Shown piece by piece: positions 18,012 to 26,355 of a stretch of 64,000 nt of DNA (its first letter is position 1; each line of letters opens with the position of its first letter). This stretch comes from an uncultured Bacteroidales bacterium (GTDB lineage Bacteria; Bacteroidota; Bacteroidia; Bacteroidales; FEN-979): the NCBI GenBank assembly GCA_903887775.1, contig CAISRB010000018.1, forward strand, positions 1-64,000. Direction: 5' to 3'. Under the pieces are notes generated by a model, which was given only the letters and a program-made list of their open reading frames with translations, was not told where the DNA came from and made no database searches. The position numbers and the translations under genes were made by a program.

Positions 18012-18788
18012 ATGGCCGAAAAGAGTTTAAAAGTACGGATTGACCCGAAAAAGCTGCCAGCTCATGTTGCCATTATCATGGATGGTAACGGGCGTTGGGC
18101 GAAGAAGCAGGGCTTCGTTCGTACTCTTGGTCATGAAAGGGGAGTGGATTCGGTAAAAAATACGGTTGAGGCTGCAGCAGAGCTTGGCATTGGTTACCTT
18201 ACCCTGTATGCTTTTTCCACCGAAAACTGGAACCGCCCAAAGTATGAGATTGACGCCCTGATGCGCATCCTTGTAAAGTCACTGCACAGGGAGATGGACA
18301 CTCTCATGAAAAATAACATCCGCTTACAGGCAATAGGCAACCTGAACAGCCTTCCTGCAGGCAGCCTGAAGGAACTCTCGAAATCCATTAATACAACTTC
18401 CGGGAATAACGGCCTTACTCTTGTTTTGGCACTTAGTTACAGTTCGAGGTGGGAGATTCTTGAAGCAGTTAAATCGATAGTTAATGAAGTAAGGGACGGA
18501 AAGCTTGAGGTTGAAAATATAGACCCGGCATGTTTCAACCGTTTCCTTACCACATACAATATTCCCGAACCCGAATTACTTATCCGGACCAGCGGTGAAT
18601 ACAGGATCAGTAACTTTTTGCTGTGGCAGATCGCCTATGCCGAATTATATTTTACGCCTGTGTTATGGCCTGATTTTTCAAAAGAGGATTTTTATGCTGC
18701 CATTGTTGATTTCCAGCAAAGGGAGAGAAGGTTTGGAATGACAAGTGAACAGATCAATAAAATCGAACAACAAATGCATAGGCGATAG
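18012..18788 (+). CDS. uppS: Isoprenyl (undecaprenyl) diphosphate synthase
   Basis: A 258-residue cis-prenyltransferase that makes the C55 lipid carrier for peptidoglycan and surface polysaccharides. Motifs: HVAIIMDGNGRWAKKQG (catalytic Asp), LGHERGVDSV, LYAFSTENWNRP, and near the C-terminus LLIRTSGEYRISNFLLWQ followed by AELYF. Length and motif order are normal. It ends 1 bp before the bamA start and probably shares its mRNA with the DUF6089 gene and bamA. Confidence 0.97.
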   Translation: MAEKSLKVRIDPKKLPAHVAIIMDGNGRWAKKQGFVRTLGHERGVDSVKNTVEAAAELGIGYLTLYAFSTENWNRPKYEIDALMRILVKSLHREMDTLMKNNIRLQAIGNLNSLPAGSLKELSKSINTTSGNNGLTLVLALSYSSRWEILEAVKSIVNEVRDGKLEVENIDPACFNRFLTTYNIPEPELLIRTSGEYRISNFLLWQIAYAELYFTPVLWPDFSKEDFYAAIVDFQQRERRFGMTSEQINKIEQQMHRR

Positions 18789-18789
18789 G

Positions 18790-21414
18790 ATGGATAAACG
18801 ATTTCTGATACTCTTCCTGCTACTCATTGTACTCGTGCCAGTGTCAAGGGCCCAGATCACTATCGGCCAGCAGACTGGGGTGGATTACTCCAACCCGAAG
18901 GAATATACTATTGGAGGGATCACCGTAAGCGGTGTTAGATACCTTGATGCAAATGTCCTGATCATGTTATCGGGCCTCACAGTGGGTGAAAAGACGAAGA
19001 TCCCGAGTGACAAGATCACAAGTGCCGTAAGAAAATTATGGGATCAGGGACTTTTTGAAGATATCCAGATCTCTGTAACCAAAATCGTCGATAACCAGAT
19101 TTTCCTGAATATCTGGATGAAGGAACGTCCAAGGCTTTCAAAATTCCAGTTCAACGGCATTAAAAAGTCGGATGCCGATGAAATCCGCGAGAAGATCAGG
19201 TTGGTGAAGGGTGAATATGTAACCGATAACATGATCCTCAAGACCAAAAACATCATCAGAAAGTATTATACCGATAAGGGATTTTTAAATGTTCAGATTA
19301 ACATACAGCAAAGGAAAGATACTTCGGCAGCTAATGATGTGATCCTTTTCATCAATATCAGTAAACAGGAAAGGGTCAAGATCTATCAGATCAACATACA
19401 CGGCAATACCCAGCTCAGCTACGAGTTAGCTATGTCGGCTATGAAAAAGACGAAGGAGAAAAGTGTGTTCAACCCCATGGACGGGATGAGCGGTATGATC
19501 GTGGATGCGGGTTATCATGCGGCTACCCTCGATTTTACTGAGATTGCGAACGATCTTGAAAAGCAGGGTGTCGATAATGTCAGGCTTAGAATATTTAAAT
19601 CTTCAAAATTTATTCCTGAAGACTACGAAGAAGACAAGCTGAACCTCATCAAACGGTATAACTCTCTCGGATATCGTGATGCCAGGATCATAAAAGATTC
19701 CATTTCGAATTATGATGAAAGTACAATCAAGGTTGACATCTGGGTTGACGAAGGTCCCAAGTACTACATCCGGAATATCAGCTGGGTTGGCAATACAAAA
19801 TACACAGCCGATCTTTTAAACCACTTTCTGAAGTTGAAGAAGGGAGATGTATACGACCAGGAAACTCTGGAAACAGCTTTGTCATATAATCCCAACGGTG
19901 CTGATATACGTTCTCTTTATATGGACGACGGCTACCTTTTCTTCGACGTAGTTCCTGTGGAAGTAAGGGTGGAGAATGATTCCATTGACCTTGAGATACG
20001 TATGCATGAAGGGCCGCAGGCAACCATCAACAAAGTCTCAATAAAAGGGAATACGAAGACGAACGATCATGTTGCCTTGCGTGAGGTTCAGACCCGGCCC
20101 GGCCAGTTATTCAGCCGTGATAACCTTATACGTTCCCAGCGCCAGCTGGCACAGTTGAAATATTTTGATGCTGAAAAACTGACCCCCAATGTAAACCCAA
20201 GGCCGGATCTGGGGCAGGTTGACATAGAATACGGGGTGGAAGAAACCTCAGCCGACCAGGTTGAATTGTCGGGAGGCTGGGGGTATGGCAGGATCATCGG
20301 TACCCTTGGTTTGTCCTTCAATAATTTTTCACTCAGGAATATCACAAACCTGAAAGCCTGGAGACCAATTCCTGCAGGGGACGGACAAAAACTAAGTGTG
20401 AGGTTCCAGACCTATGGATCAGGCTATTACAGCTATTCGTTCTCATTTACTGAACCCTGGGTTGGTGGGAAGAAACCATTGGCTTTAAGCCTTTCATACG
20501 TCCATTCACGTTATACAAACGGCCTTGCCAAAGACGATCCTTTGTTCGGTTTCTTTAAGATTGACGGTTTGTCTGTTGGTCTGGGTTCCCAGTTGAAATG
20601 GCCGGATAACTATTTTACCCTGTACGAGTCATTTAATTATAATAAATACACAACCCAGAATTATTCATCTATTTTCTCATTTGGCGGGGGCAATGGTACC
20701 TATAATGCATTAAGCCTTTCAGTAGTACTTTCGAGAAATTGTGTGGATGCTCCGATTTTTGCAAGAAGCGGTTCGGAGTTTTCGATCACAGGCGAAGTAA
20801 CCCCTCCATACTCGTTATTTCGTGGTAAAGTGGATTACAGCACTATGACTACAAATGAAAAGTACAAATGGGTTGAATTCTGGAAATTCAAATTTAAAGG
20901 CGCCTGGTATATCAACCTTATTCAGAAACTGGTTTTGACGCCCAGGGTTCAGTTTGGAGTGCTGGGCGCTTACAACTATGACCTTGGTATAACACCATTT
21001 CAGAGATTCTACCTGGGTGGGGACGGGCTAACAGGTTATAATAATATGGATGGCAGGGAACTGATCGGCATGAGAGGATATGTCAACAACTCACTTACAC
21101 CTGGTTATCCCAATACCATACTGGGAGGAACGGTTTATACAAAATACACTCTCGAACTGCGATACCCGATCTCCCTGAATCCTTCTGCCACGATTTACGC
21201 ACTTACATTTTTAGAAGCCGGAAATGACTGGGCCATGTGGAAAGAGTTCAATCCATTTAATGTATACCGTTCGGTAGGAGTCGGGATAAGGGTGTTTCTG
21301 CCCATGTTCGGCTTGCTGGGTCTTGACTGGGGTTATGGTCTGGATCCTATACCAAATGCTCCTGGTTCGAATGGCAGCCAGTTCCATTTCTCAATCAATT
21401 CATCACTGGACTAA
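18790..21414 (+). CDS. bamA: Outer-membrane protein assembly factor BamA
   Basis: 874 residues from ATG 18790 (signal peptide MDKRFLILFLLLIVLVPVSRA); an in-frame ATG 45 bp upstream lies inside uppS. Several POTRA repeats run to about residue 480 (for example ITVSGVRYLDANVLIML, YQINIHGNTQLSYE, NISWVGNTKYTADLL, VSIKGNTKTNDHV). The Omp85 barrel follows, with a lid-loop-like GGDGLTGY and the C-terminal strand GSQFHFSINSSLD. It is the central insertase for outer-membrane beta-barrel proteins. Two Skp-like chaperone genes follow. Confidence 0.97.
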   Translation: MDKRFLILFLLLIVLVPVSRAQITIGQQTGVDYSNPKEYTIGGITVSGVRYLDANVLIMLSGLTVGEKTKIPSDKITSAVRKLWDQGLFEDIQISVTKIVDNQIFLNIWMKERPRLSKFQFNGIKKSDADEIREKIRLVKGEYVTDNMILKTKNIIRKYYTDKGFLNVQINIQQRKDTSAANDVILFINISKQERVKIYQINIHGNTQLSYELAMSAMKKTKEKSVFNPMDGMSGMIVDAGYHAATLDFTEIANDLEKQGVDNVRLRIFKSSKFIPEDYEEDKLNLIKRYNSLGYRDARIIKDSISNYDESTIKVDIWVDEGPKYYIRNISWVGNTKYTADLLNHFLKLKKGDVYDQETLETALSYNPNGADIRSLYMDDGYLFFDVVPVEVRVENDSIDLEIRMHEGPQATINKVSIKGNTKTNDHVALREVQTRPGQLFSRDNLIRSQRQLAQLKYFDAEKLTPNVNPRPDLGQVDIEYGVEETSADQVELSGGWGYGRIIGTLGLSFNNFSLRNITNLKAWRPIPAGDGQKLSVRFQTYGSGYYSYSFSFTEPWVGGKKPLALSLSYVHSRYTNGLAKDDPLFGFFKIDGLSVGLGSQLKWPDNYFTLYESFNYNKYTTQNYSSIFSFGGGNGTYNALSLSVVLSRNCVDAPIFARSGSEFSITGEVTPPYSLFRGKVDYSTMTTNEKYKWVEFWKFKFKGAWYINLIQKLVLTPRVQFGVLGAYNYDLGITPFQRFYLGGDGLTGYNNMDGRELIGMRGYVNNSLTPGYPNTILGGTVYTKYTLELRYPISLNPSATIYALTFLEAGNDWAMWKEFNPFNVYRSVGVGIRVFLPMFGLLGLDWGYGLDPIPNAPGSNGSQFHFSINSSLD

Positions 21415-21417
21415 AAC

Positions 21418-21475
21418 AGGTAGCGAGGTAGTGAAATAGCGAGGTAGCGAAACAGTTAAAATTTATAGCGAGAAG
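21418..21475. repeat. Degenerate 8-nt word repeat (tagcgagg/tagtgaaa)
   Basis: Immediately after the bamA stop come four 8-nt units: tagcgagg, tagtgaaa, tagcgagg, tagcgaaa, then a looser tail with one more tagcgag. The tract fills most of the 81-bp gap between bamA and the first ompH gene. Similar words recur at 41.8, 48.8 and 51.6 kb. Confidence 0.75.
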
Positions 21476-21495
21476 AAATAATCAATTTAAAGCAT

Positions 21496-22098
21496 ATGAA
21501 AAAGTCAGCATTTGTTGCAATTGTTTTTTTCCTGCTGATATCATTCAGCGGTCATGCACAGAAATTCGCATATATCGACAGTCAGTACATACTTGACAAC
21601 ATTCCTGAGTTTGCCGAGGCACAGGCTCAGCTGGATGAATTAAGCAACCAGTGGCAGAAGGAGATAGACGCGAAATTTGCCGATATAGATAAATTATACA
21701 AAGAATTTCAGGCTCAGGCGGTTCTTCTCCCGGAGGATATGAAAAAAAAGAAGGAGCAGGAGATTGTTGATGCCGAGAAAGATGCAAAGACTCTTCAGAG
21801 GACAAGGTTTGGGAAAGACGGAGACCTGTTTAAAAAGAGGCAGGAGTTTGTCAAACCTATTCAGGAAAAGATATACAATGCCATCCAGGATATTGCCACC
21901 AGTAACAATTATGCAGTAATCTTTGATAAAGGAGGCAGTCTTTCGATCTTATTCGCAAACCCCAAATACGATATCAGCGATGAAGTGCTTGACAAGCTGG
22001 GAGCCAGTTTATCAGGACGTAAAAGCAGGACAGGCAAGCCCGGGGATAACAGCGGAGGTAAAACGAATGAACCCCCTCCAAGCGGCGGAAAAAAATAA
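21496..22098 (+). CDS. OmpH/Skp-family periplasmic chaperone
   Basis: A 200-residue secreted protein: a signal peptide (FLLISFSGHAQ), the family start KFAYIDSQYILDNIPEF, then a long charged coiled coil of about 100 residues (tentacle helices) and a return strand (NNYAVIFDKGGSLSILFANP). The C-terminal tail of about 25 residues is Lys/Gly/Pro-rich and probably disordered. Skp-like proteins hold unfolded outer-membrane proteins on their way to BamA, whose gene lies just upstream. A second copy follows at 22182. Confidence 0.93.
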   Translation: MKKSAFVAIVFFLLISFSGHAQKFAYIDSQYILDNIPEFAEAQAQLDELSNQWQKEIDAKFADIDKLYKEFQAQAVLLPEDMKKKKEQEIVDAEKDAKTLQRTRFGKDGDLFKKRQEFVKPIQEKIYNAIQDIATSNNYAVIFDKGGSLSILFANPKYDISDEVLDKLGASLSGRKSRTGKPGDNSGGKTNEPPPSGGKK

Positions 22099-22113
22099 GG
22101 CCGGATCAGATGG

Positions 22114-22143
22114 TTTGGCATTCAGGATTTTTTAATAATTTTG
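22114..22143 (+). promoter_or_regulatory. Strong Bacteroidota promoter for the second ompH gene
   Basis: TTTG (22114-22117), an 18-nt spacer, and TAATTTTG (22136-22143) match the -33/-7 consensus exactly. The ompH start lies 39 bp downstream, so this gene can be expressed independently of the bamA run. Confidence 0.65.
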
Positions 22144-22181
22144 CAGTTCCAATCAGAGTATAAACAATTTAATAGCACAAA

Positions 22182-22703
22182 ATGAAAAAGTTAGTCAAGA
22201 TTTTTGCAGTTGTTGCACTTGTTTTTTGTATGTCAGCATTAGCCCAGGCACAAAATCCAATTAAGATCGGCCATATTGAATTCAATAACCTTTTGCAGGC
22301 CATGCCCGGCATTGATTCCGTAAAAATAAAACTTCAGGCTTACCAGAAAGTCCTTACCGACCAGCTGGACGCAATGAAATCGGAATTTGAGAACAAATAC
22401 ATGGATTACCAGTCCCAGTCGGCTACCATGTCGGATCTTATAAAACAGACTAAGGAAAAGGAACTTCAGGACCTCCAGGCCCGCAGTGATGCATTCTCTC
22501 AGAAAGCACAGACAGATATGCAGGCGAAACAGCAGGAACTTGTACAGCCTTTTATCGACAAAGCCAAAGCTGCCGTTAAGGAAGTTGCAAAAGAAAACAA
22601 GTACACCTATATACTGAACGCGATTGAAGATGTGGTTCTTTACAGTGAACCTTCAGATGACCTCATGCCTCTTGTCAAGAAGAAACTTGGCATTGCGAAT
22701 TAG
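22182..22703 (+). CDS. OmpH/Skp-family periplasmic chaperone (second copy)
   Basis: A 173-residue paralogue of the preceding gene: signal peptide ending ALAQAQ, start strand PIKIGHIEFNNLLQAMPGID, a Gln/Lys-rich coiled coil at about 40-140, and a closing segment KYTYILNAIEDVVLYSEP. Length is normal for Skp/OmpH. It has its own promoter and is followed by a bidirectional terminator. In many Bacteroidota, as I recall, a glutamate racemase gene (murI) follows this ompH pair; here the strand switches and no murI is present. Confidence 0.93.
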   Translation: MKKLVKIFAVVALVFCMSALAQAQNPIKIGHIEFNNLLQAMPGIDSVKIKLQAYQKVLTDQLDAMKSEFENKYMDYQSQSATMSDLIKQTKEKELQDLQARSDAFSQKAQTDMQAKQQELVQPFIDKAKAAVKEVAKENKYTYILNAIEDVVLYSEPSDDLMPLVKKKLGIAN

Positions 22704-22726
22704 CCATAAGCCATGAGTAAAAAGTT

Positions 22727-22755
22727 AAACCGGTTCGAAAGTGCCGGTTTTTTTT
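22727..22755. terminator. Bidirectional terminator between ompH and carbonic anhydrase
   Basis: AAACCGG (22727-22733) pairs with CCGGTTT (22744-22750) across a 10-nt loop and is followed by a T run. Read from the minus strand the same hairpin follows the gamma carbonic anhydrase stop (22754), so it can serve both converging genes. Confidence 0.8.
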
Positions 22756-23287
22756 ATTTCCATGACTGTGGATCTTCATTGTACCAGGATGCGTAACGGT
22801 TATAATTCCGCGAGATACGGTTCACCTGTCCTTCAAGCAAGCCCTGGTCGATATCCTTGACTTTGCGGGCAGGGATCCCGGCCCATACAGAGCCCGAATC
22901 AACCACAGTACCTTCGGTCACCAGCGCCCCGGCTCCGACTATTGAATTGCTGTTTATAACCGCCCCGTCCATAATGATGGCTCCCATGCCGATGAGCACG
23001 TTATCGTGGATGGTACAGCCATGAATAATAGCATTATGAGCGATGGAAACATTATTGCCTATATCTACAGGCCACTTCTGGTAAGTGCAATGAATTATAG
23101 CGCCATCCTGAACATTCACATTATTTCCTATACGGATGTGATGAACATCACCCCTGATAACGGTATTGAACCATATACTGCAGTTGCTGCCCATCACCAC
23201 ATCGCCGGTGATGGTCGCATTATCGGCCAGAAAGCAGTCCTTCCCGAATTCAGGAACAATACCTTTGACCGCTTTAATGAGTGCCAT
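22754..23287 (-). CDS. Gamma carbonic anhydrase family protein
   Basis: A 177-residue left-handed beta-helix protein with hexapeptide repeats. The Cam-type features are visible: NTVIRGDVHHIRIGNNVNVQDG, then HCTY, and SIAHNAIIHGCTI with the zinc-binding histidine pair, followed by GMGAIIMDGAVI. This YrdA/PaaY-like subgroup often lacks proven carbonic anhydrase activity, so the enzymatic role is open. It starts 12 bp downstream of the nadB stop and is probably the last gene of the sucA-odhB-nadB run. Confidence 0.9.
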   Translation of the reverse strand: MALIKAVKGIVPEFGKDCFLADNATITGDVVMGSNCSIWFNTVIRGDVHHIRIGNNVNVQDGAIIHCTYQKWPVDIGNNVSIAHNAIIHGCTIHDNVLIGMGAIIMDGAVINSNSIVGAGALVTEGTVVDSGSVWAGIPARKVKDIDQGLLEGQVNRISRNYNRYASWYNEDPQSWK

Positions 23288-23299
23288 CGATGAATTTAT

Positions 23300-24907
23300 T
23301 TAATCTTTCGGAATTTTGTTTACGGGGGCTGACTTTCTTTCCGAAACCCTTGGATAGTCGAGTGAATAGTGCAATCCCCTGCTTTCATGCCTTGCCTTTG
23401 CGGCTTTAATGATCAGATAACCGATATTGATCAGGTTGCGGACTTCACAGATCTTCCGTGTAAGGATTGATCTGTCGTACAGCTCCTCCGTTTCCCTGTA
23501 AAGAATTTCGAGCCGGTCAAGTGCACGCTGAAGTCGTAAGTTTGATCTTACGATCCCCACATAATTGCTCATGATGCTTTGAACTTCTTTCAGCGTCTGG
23601 GTGATCAGTACCATTTCCTCATTCAGGACAGTACCTTCGGCATTCCAGTCGGGAATATTATCGTGTATCTGGATTGCATTCACCTTGCCGATGGCATCGG
23701 TGCTCGAACGATGCGAAAAAACAAGGGATTCGAGCAGTGAGTTTGATGCAAGCCGGTTGGCTCCGTGAAGGCCGGTTGAGGCGCATTCACCTGAGGCATA
23801 CAGGTTGCGGATAGTGCTTCGGCCGAATTCATCCGTACGGATACCGCCGCAAGTATAATGAGCGGCAGGTACGACAGGTATCATATCCCTGCTGATGTCA
23901 ATGCCTGCACTCAGGCATTTGGCATAGATTGTCGGAAAGTGGTTGATCAGTTCATTCTTCGGAAGATGACGGCAGTCAAGACATACATAATCATCCCCGC
24001 TGATCTTCATCTCGCTGTCGATGGCGCGTGTAACAATATCTCTCGGGGCCAGCTCGAGCCTGGAGTCATACTTGTACATGAATTCCTTGCCTTCGCGTGT
24101 CCTGAGCACAGCACCAAAGCCCCGCACCGCTTCTGAGATCAGAAAAGCCGGCTTTTCTTCGGGATGATACAGGGAAGTGGGATGGAATTGCATGAATTCC
24201 ATATTGTCAACAACCCCCTTCGCGCGGTAAACCATTGCAATTCCGTCGCCGGTAGAGATCAGCGGACTTGTAGTATTGCTATACACGTTTCCTGCTCCGC
24301 CTGTTGCGACGAGTGTGATTTTCGAAAGTATCGTATCGACAAGCCTGGTACGCGGATTAAGGACATATACGCCGAAGCAGGTAATATCCTTTGTCTTTTT
24401 ATTTACTTCAATACCCAGGTGGTGCTGTGTGATCAGATCAATAGTAAAATAGTCTTCAAGAATTTCAATATTCGGATGACGCTTGACCTGTACAAGGAGT
24501 GTGTCTTCTATTTCCCTCCCGGTTTTATCCTTATGGTGCAGAACCCGGTACTCCGAATGCCCGCCTTCCTTCGCCAGGTCAAATCTTCCCGACTTAGTCT
24601 TGTCGAACTTGACCCCCCACCTAACGAGGTCCCTTATACGATCAGTCGATTCGTTAATCGTGAGCCTGACAATATATTCATTGCAAAGGCCGTCACCTGC
24701 GATAATAGTATCCTGTATATGTTTCTCATAGGAATCAGGAGTGTACATTACTGCTGCAATCCCACCCTGGGCCCAGCTTGTTGCTGTGTCATCCATCTTC
24801 GATTTGGTCACAATGCAAACCTTGCCATGCTTCGCCACCTTGAGTGCAAAGGATAATCCGGCTATTCCCGAACCGATCACCAGGAAATCTACTGTTTTTC
24901 TCATCAT
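23300..24907 (-). CDS. nadB: L-aspartate oxidase
   Basis: About 535 residues. It oxidises L-aspartate to iminoaspartate, the first step of de novo NAD synthesis, using FAD and either oxygen or fumarate. The FAD-binding motif FLVIGSGIAGLSFAL is at the N-terminus, followed by SWAQGGIAAVM. The active-site region has MEFMQFHPTSLY and APRDIVTRAID, and the second FAD segment has ASGECASTGLHGANRLASNS. Two consecutive ATGs (24907 and 24904) are possible starts. It lies 9 bp downstream of odhB. No nadA or nadC is present nearby. Confidence 0.96.
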   Translation of the reverse strand: MMRKTVDFLVIGSGIAGLSFALKVAKHGKVCIVTKSKMDDTATSWAQGGIAAVMYTPDSYEKHIQDTIIAGDGLCNEYIVRLTINESTDRIRDLVRWGVKFDKTKSGRFDLAKEGGHSEYRVLHHKDKTGREIEDTLLVQVKRHPNIEILEDYFTIDLITQHHLGIEVNKKTKDITCFGVYVLNPRTRLVDTILSKITLVATGGAGNVYSNTTSPLISTGDGIAMVYRAKGVVDNMEFMQFHPTSLYHPEEKPAFLISEAVRGFGAVLRTREGKEFMYKYDSRLELAPRDIVTRAIDSEMKISGDDYVCLDCRHLPKNELINHFPTIYAKCLSAGIDISRDMIPVVPAAHYTCGGIRTDEFGRSTIRNLYASGECASTGLHGANRLASNSLLESLVFSHRSSTDAIGKVNAIQIHDNIPDWNAEGTVLNEEMVLITQTLKEVQSIMSNYVGIVRSNLRLQRALDRLEILYRETEELYDRSILTRKICEVRNLINIGYLIIKAAKARHESRGLHYSLDYPRVSERKSAPVNKIPKD

Positions 24908-24916
24908 CACCAGGTT

Positions 24917-26122
24917 TTACAAGTCGAGCAGAAGGGTTAAAGGGTCTTCGCCCATAGTCAGCATCTTTAGCGGATCCTCAACCAGTTCCTTTACTTTTAT
25001 CAGAAAACCTACGGAATCTTTTCCGTCTATCACACGGTGGTCATAGGAGAGCGCAACATACATCATTGGGGCCACTGTCACCTGTCTGTCAACGGCAATG
25101 GGCCTGTCCATTATCTTGTGCATTCCGAGGATCGCGCTTTGAGGTGGATTCAGGATAGGCGTTGATAAAAGGGAGCCAAAAACACCCCCGTTCGTTATCG
25201 TGAACGTACCACCTTTCATGTCATCAATCGTGAGCTTGTTTTCGCGCGCTTTGGCTGCAAATTCCTTAACCTTTATCTCAAGCCCGGCCAGGCTCAGGGA
25301 TTCGGCATTTCTGATCACCGGAACGACCAGCCCTTTCGGTGCGCTCACGGCAATACCTATATCCACATATTTCGGGCTGACCAGTTCATCCCCGTCTATC
25401 ATGCTGTTGACCTGAGGGAAATCCTGGAGGGCAACGGTCACAGCCTTTGCAAATAACGACATCAACCCGATACCGACACCGTACTTTTGTTTGAAGACCT
25501 CGCTGTAAGTGTCTTTAAGCTTTAGGGATGCGGTCATGTTGATCTCGTTGAAGGTCGTCAGCATGGCTGTCTGATTCTTCACGGCAACAAGCCTTTCAGC
25601 AAGTTTTACCCGGAGAGTCGTGAGCTTTTTCCTCTCTTCTTTTCTTATACTGCTGAATGTGGATGAGGGAACTCCGGCTTTCCTGCCCTGTATAAAGTCT
25701 TCAACATTGCTGCGGGTAATCTTCTTCCCGGGAAAAGCCCTGGCAAGGTCGGCTGCTTCTACACCTTTTTCTTCGATGATCTTTTTAGCAAGGGGAGAAG
25801 CTTTAAGACTTTCCTTAATTTTTACCGGGACAGGGGCAGAGACGGGTTCACCAACAGCAATTGCGGCACCAACAGTGACAGGGGCGGAGGATGGTTCAAC
25901 AACAGCGATTACATCTCCAACAGTAATAGTGTCGCCTTCAGCAGCTTTCAAATGGATGGTACCGTCTCCTGGAGATGCTATTGGAAATGATGCCTTATCG
26001 GAATCGATCTCAACGACCTCCTGGTCTTTCTCAACCTGTTCTCCATCGATTACCAGCCATTTCGCCAACTGAACCCGGGTGATAGATTCACCCGGGCTTG
26101 GGACTTTAATCTCAATTGCCAT
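24917..26122 (-). CDS. odhB: 2-oxoglutarate dehydrogenase E2 (dihydrolipoyl succinyltransferase)
   Basis: A 401-residue protein with the three E2 parts in order. The lipoyl domain has its lysine in EIDSDKASF (K43). A Pro/Ala/Val-rich linker and the E3-binding peptide SPLAKKIIEEKGVEAADL follow. The catalytic domain has YDHRVIDGKDS (H362, D366). The TNGGVFGS segment and the short domain layout favour the succinyltransferase type. It works with the E1 gene sucA at 28.3-31.0 kb, but a T9SS protein gene and a small lipoprotein gene lie between them. No E3 gene is visible in the window. Confidence 0.94.
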   Translation of the reverse strand: MAIEIKVPSPGESITRVQLAKWLVIDGEQVEKDQEVVEIDSDKASFPIASPGDGTIHLKAAEGDTITVGDVIAVVEPSSAPVTVGAAIAVGEPVSAPVPVKIKESLKASPLAKKIIEEKGVEAADLARAFPGKKITRSNVEDFIQGRKAGVPSSTFSSIRKEERKKLTTLRVKLAERLVAVKNQTAMLTTFNEINMTASLKLKDTYSEVFKQKYGVGIGLMSLFAKAVTVALQDFPQVNSMIDGDELVSPKYVDIGIAVSAPKGLVVPVIRNAESLSLAGLEIKVKEFAAKARENKLTIDDMKGGTFTITNGGVFGSLLSTPILNPPQSAILGMHKIMDRPIAVDRQVTVAPMMYVALSYDHRVIDGKDSVGFLIKVKELVEDPLKMLTMGEDPLTLLLDL

Positions 26123-26127
26123 ATTCT

Positions 26128-26355
26128 TTATTTCCTTTTCTCCCTGGCAGTCTTCAGGGAATCAACGGTTTTTTGGTCATCCGAATTGTGAATGACACGT
26201 TGTTTATATTCAGCGGGGGAAGATTTATTTACCGTATCTGTTCTGATCTCTCCTGCCTTTTCTGCCTTTCCTGAATGCTGCATGTTTTTAGGGCTGCAGC
26301 AAAAAAGGAAGGGGATAAGAACAATTACCTTAACCGGCAATAATGAGCTTCTCAT
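26128..26355 (-). CDS. Small lipoprotein of unknown function
   Basis: A 75-residue frame with a plausible lipoprotein signal (VIVLIPFLFCC, lipobox FLFC) and a short charged mature part rich in Lys, Ser and Asp (KTVDSLKTAREKRK at the end). The start overlaps the end of the T9SS gene by 26 bp and the stop lies 5 bp before odhB, so it fits tightly in the run. No recognised family. The size and the overlap leave some doubt that it is translated. Confidence 0.5.
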   Translation of the reverse strand: MRSSLLPVKVIVLIPFLFCCSPKNMQHSGKAEKAGEIRTDTVNKSSPAEYKQRVIHNSDDQKTVDSLKTAREKRK

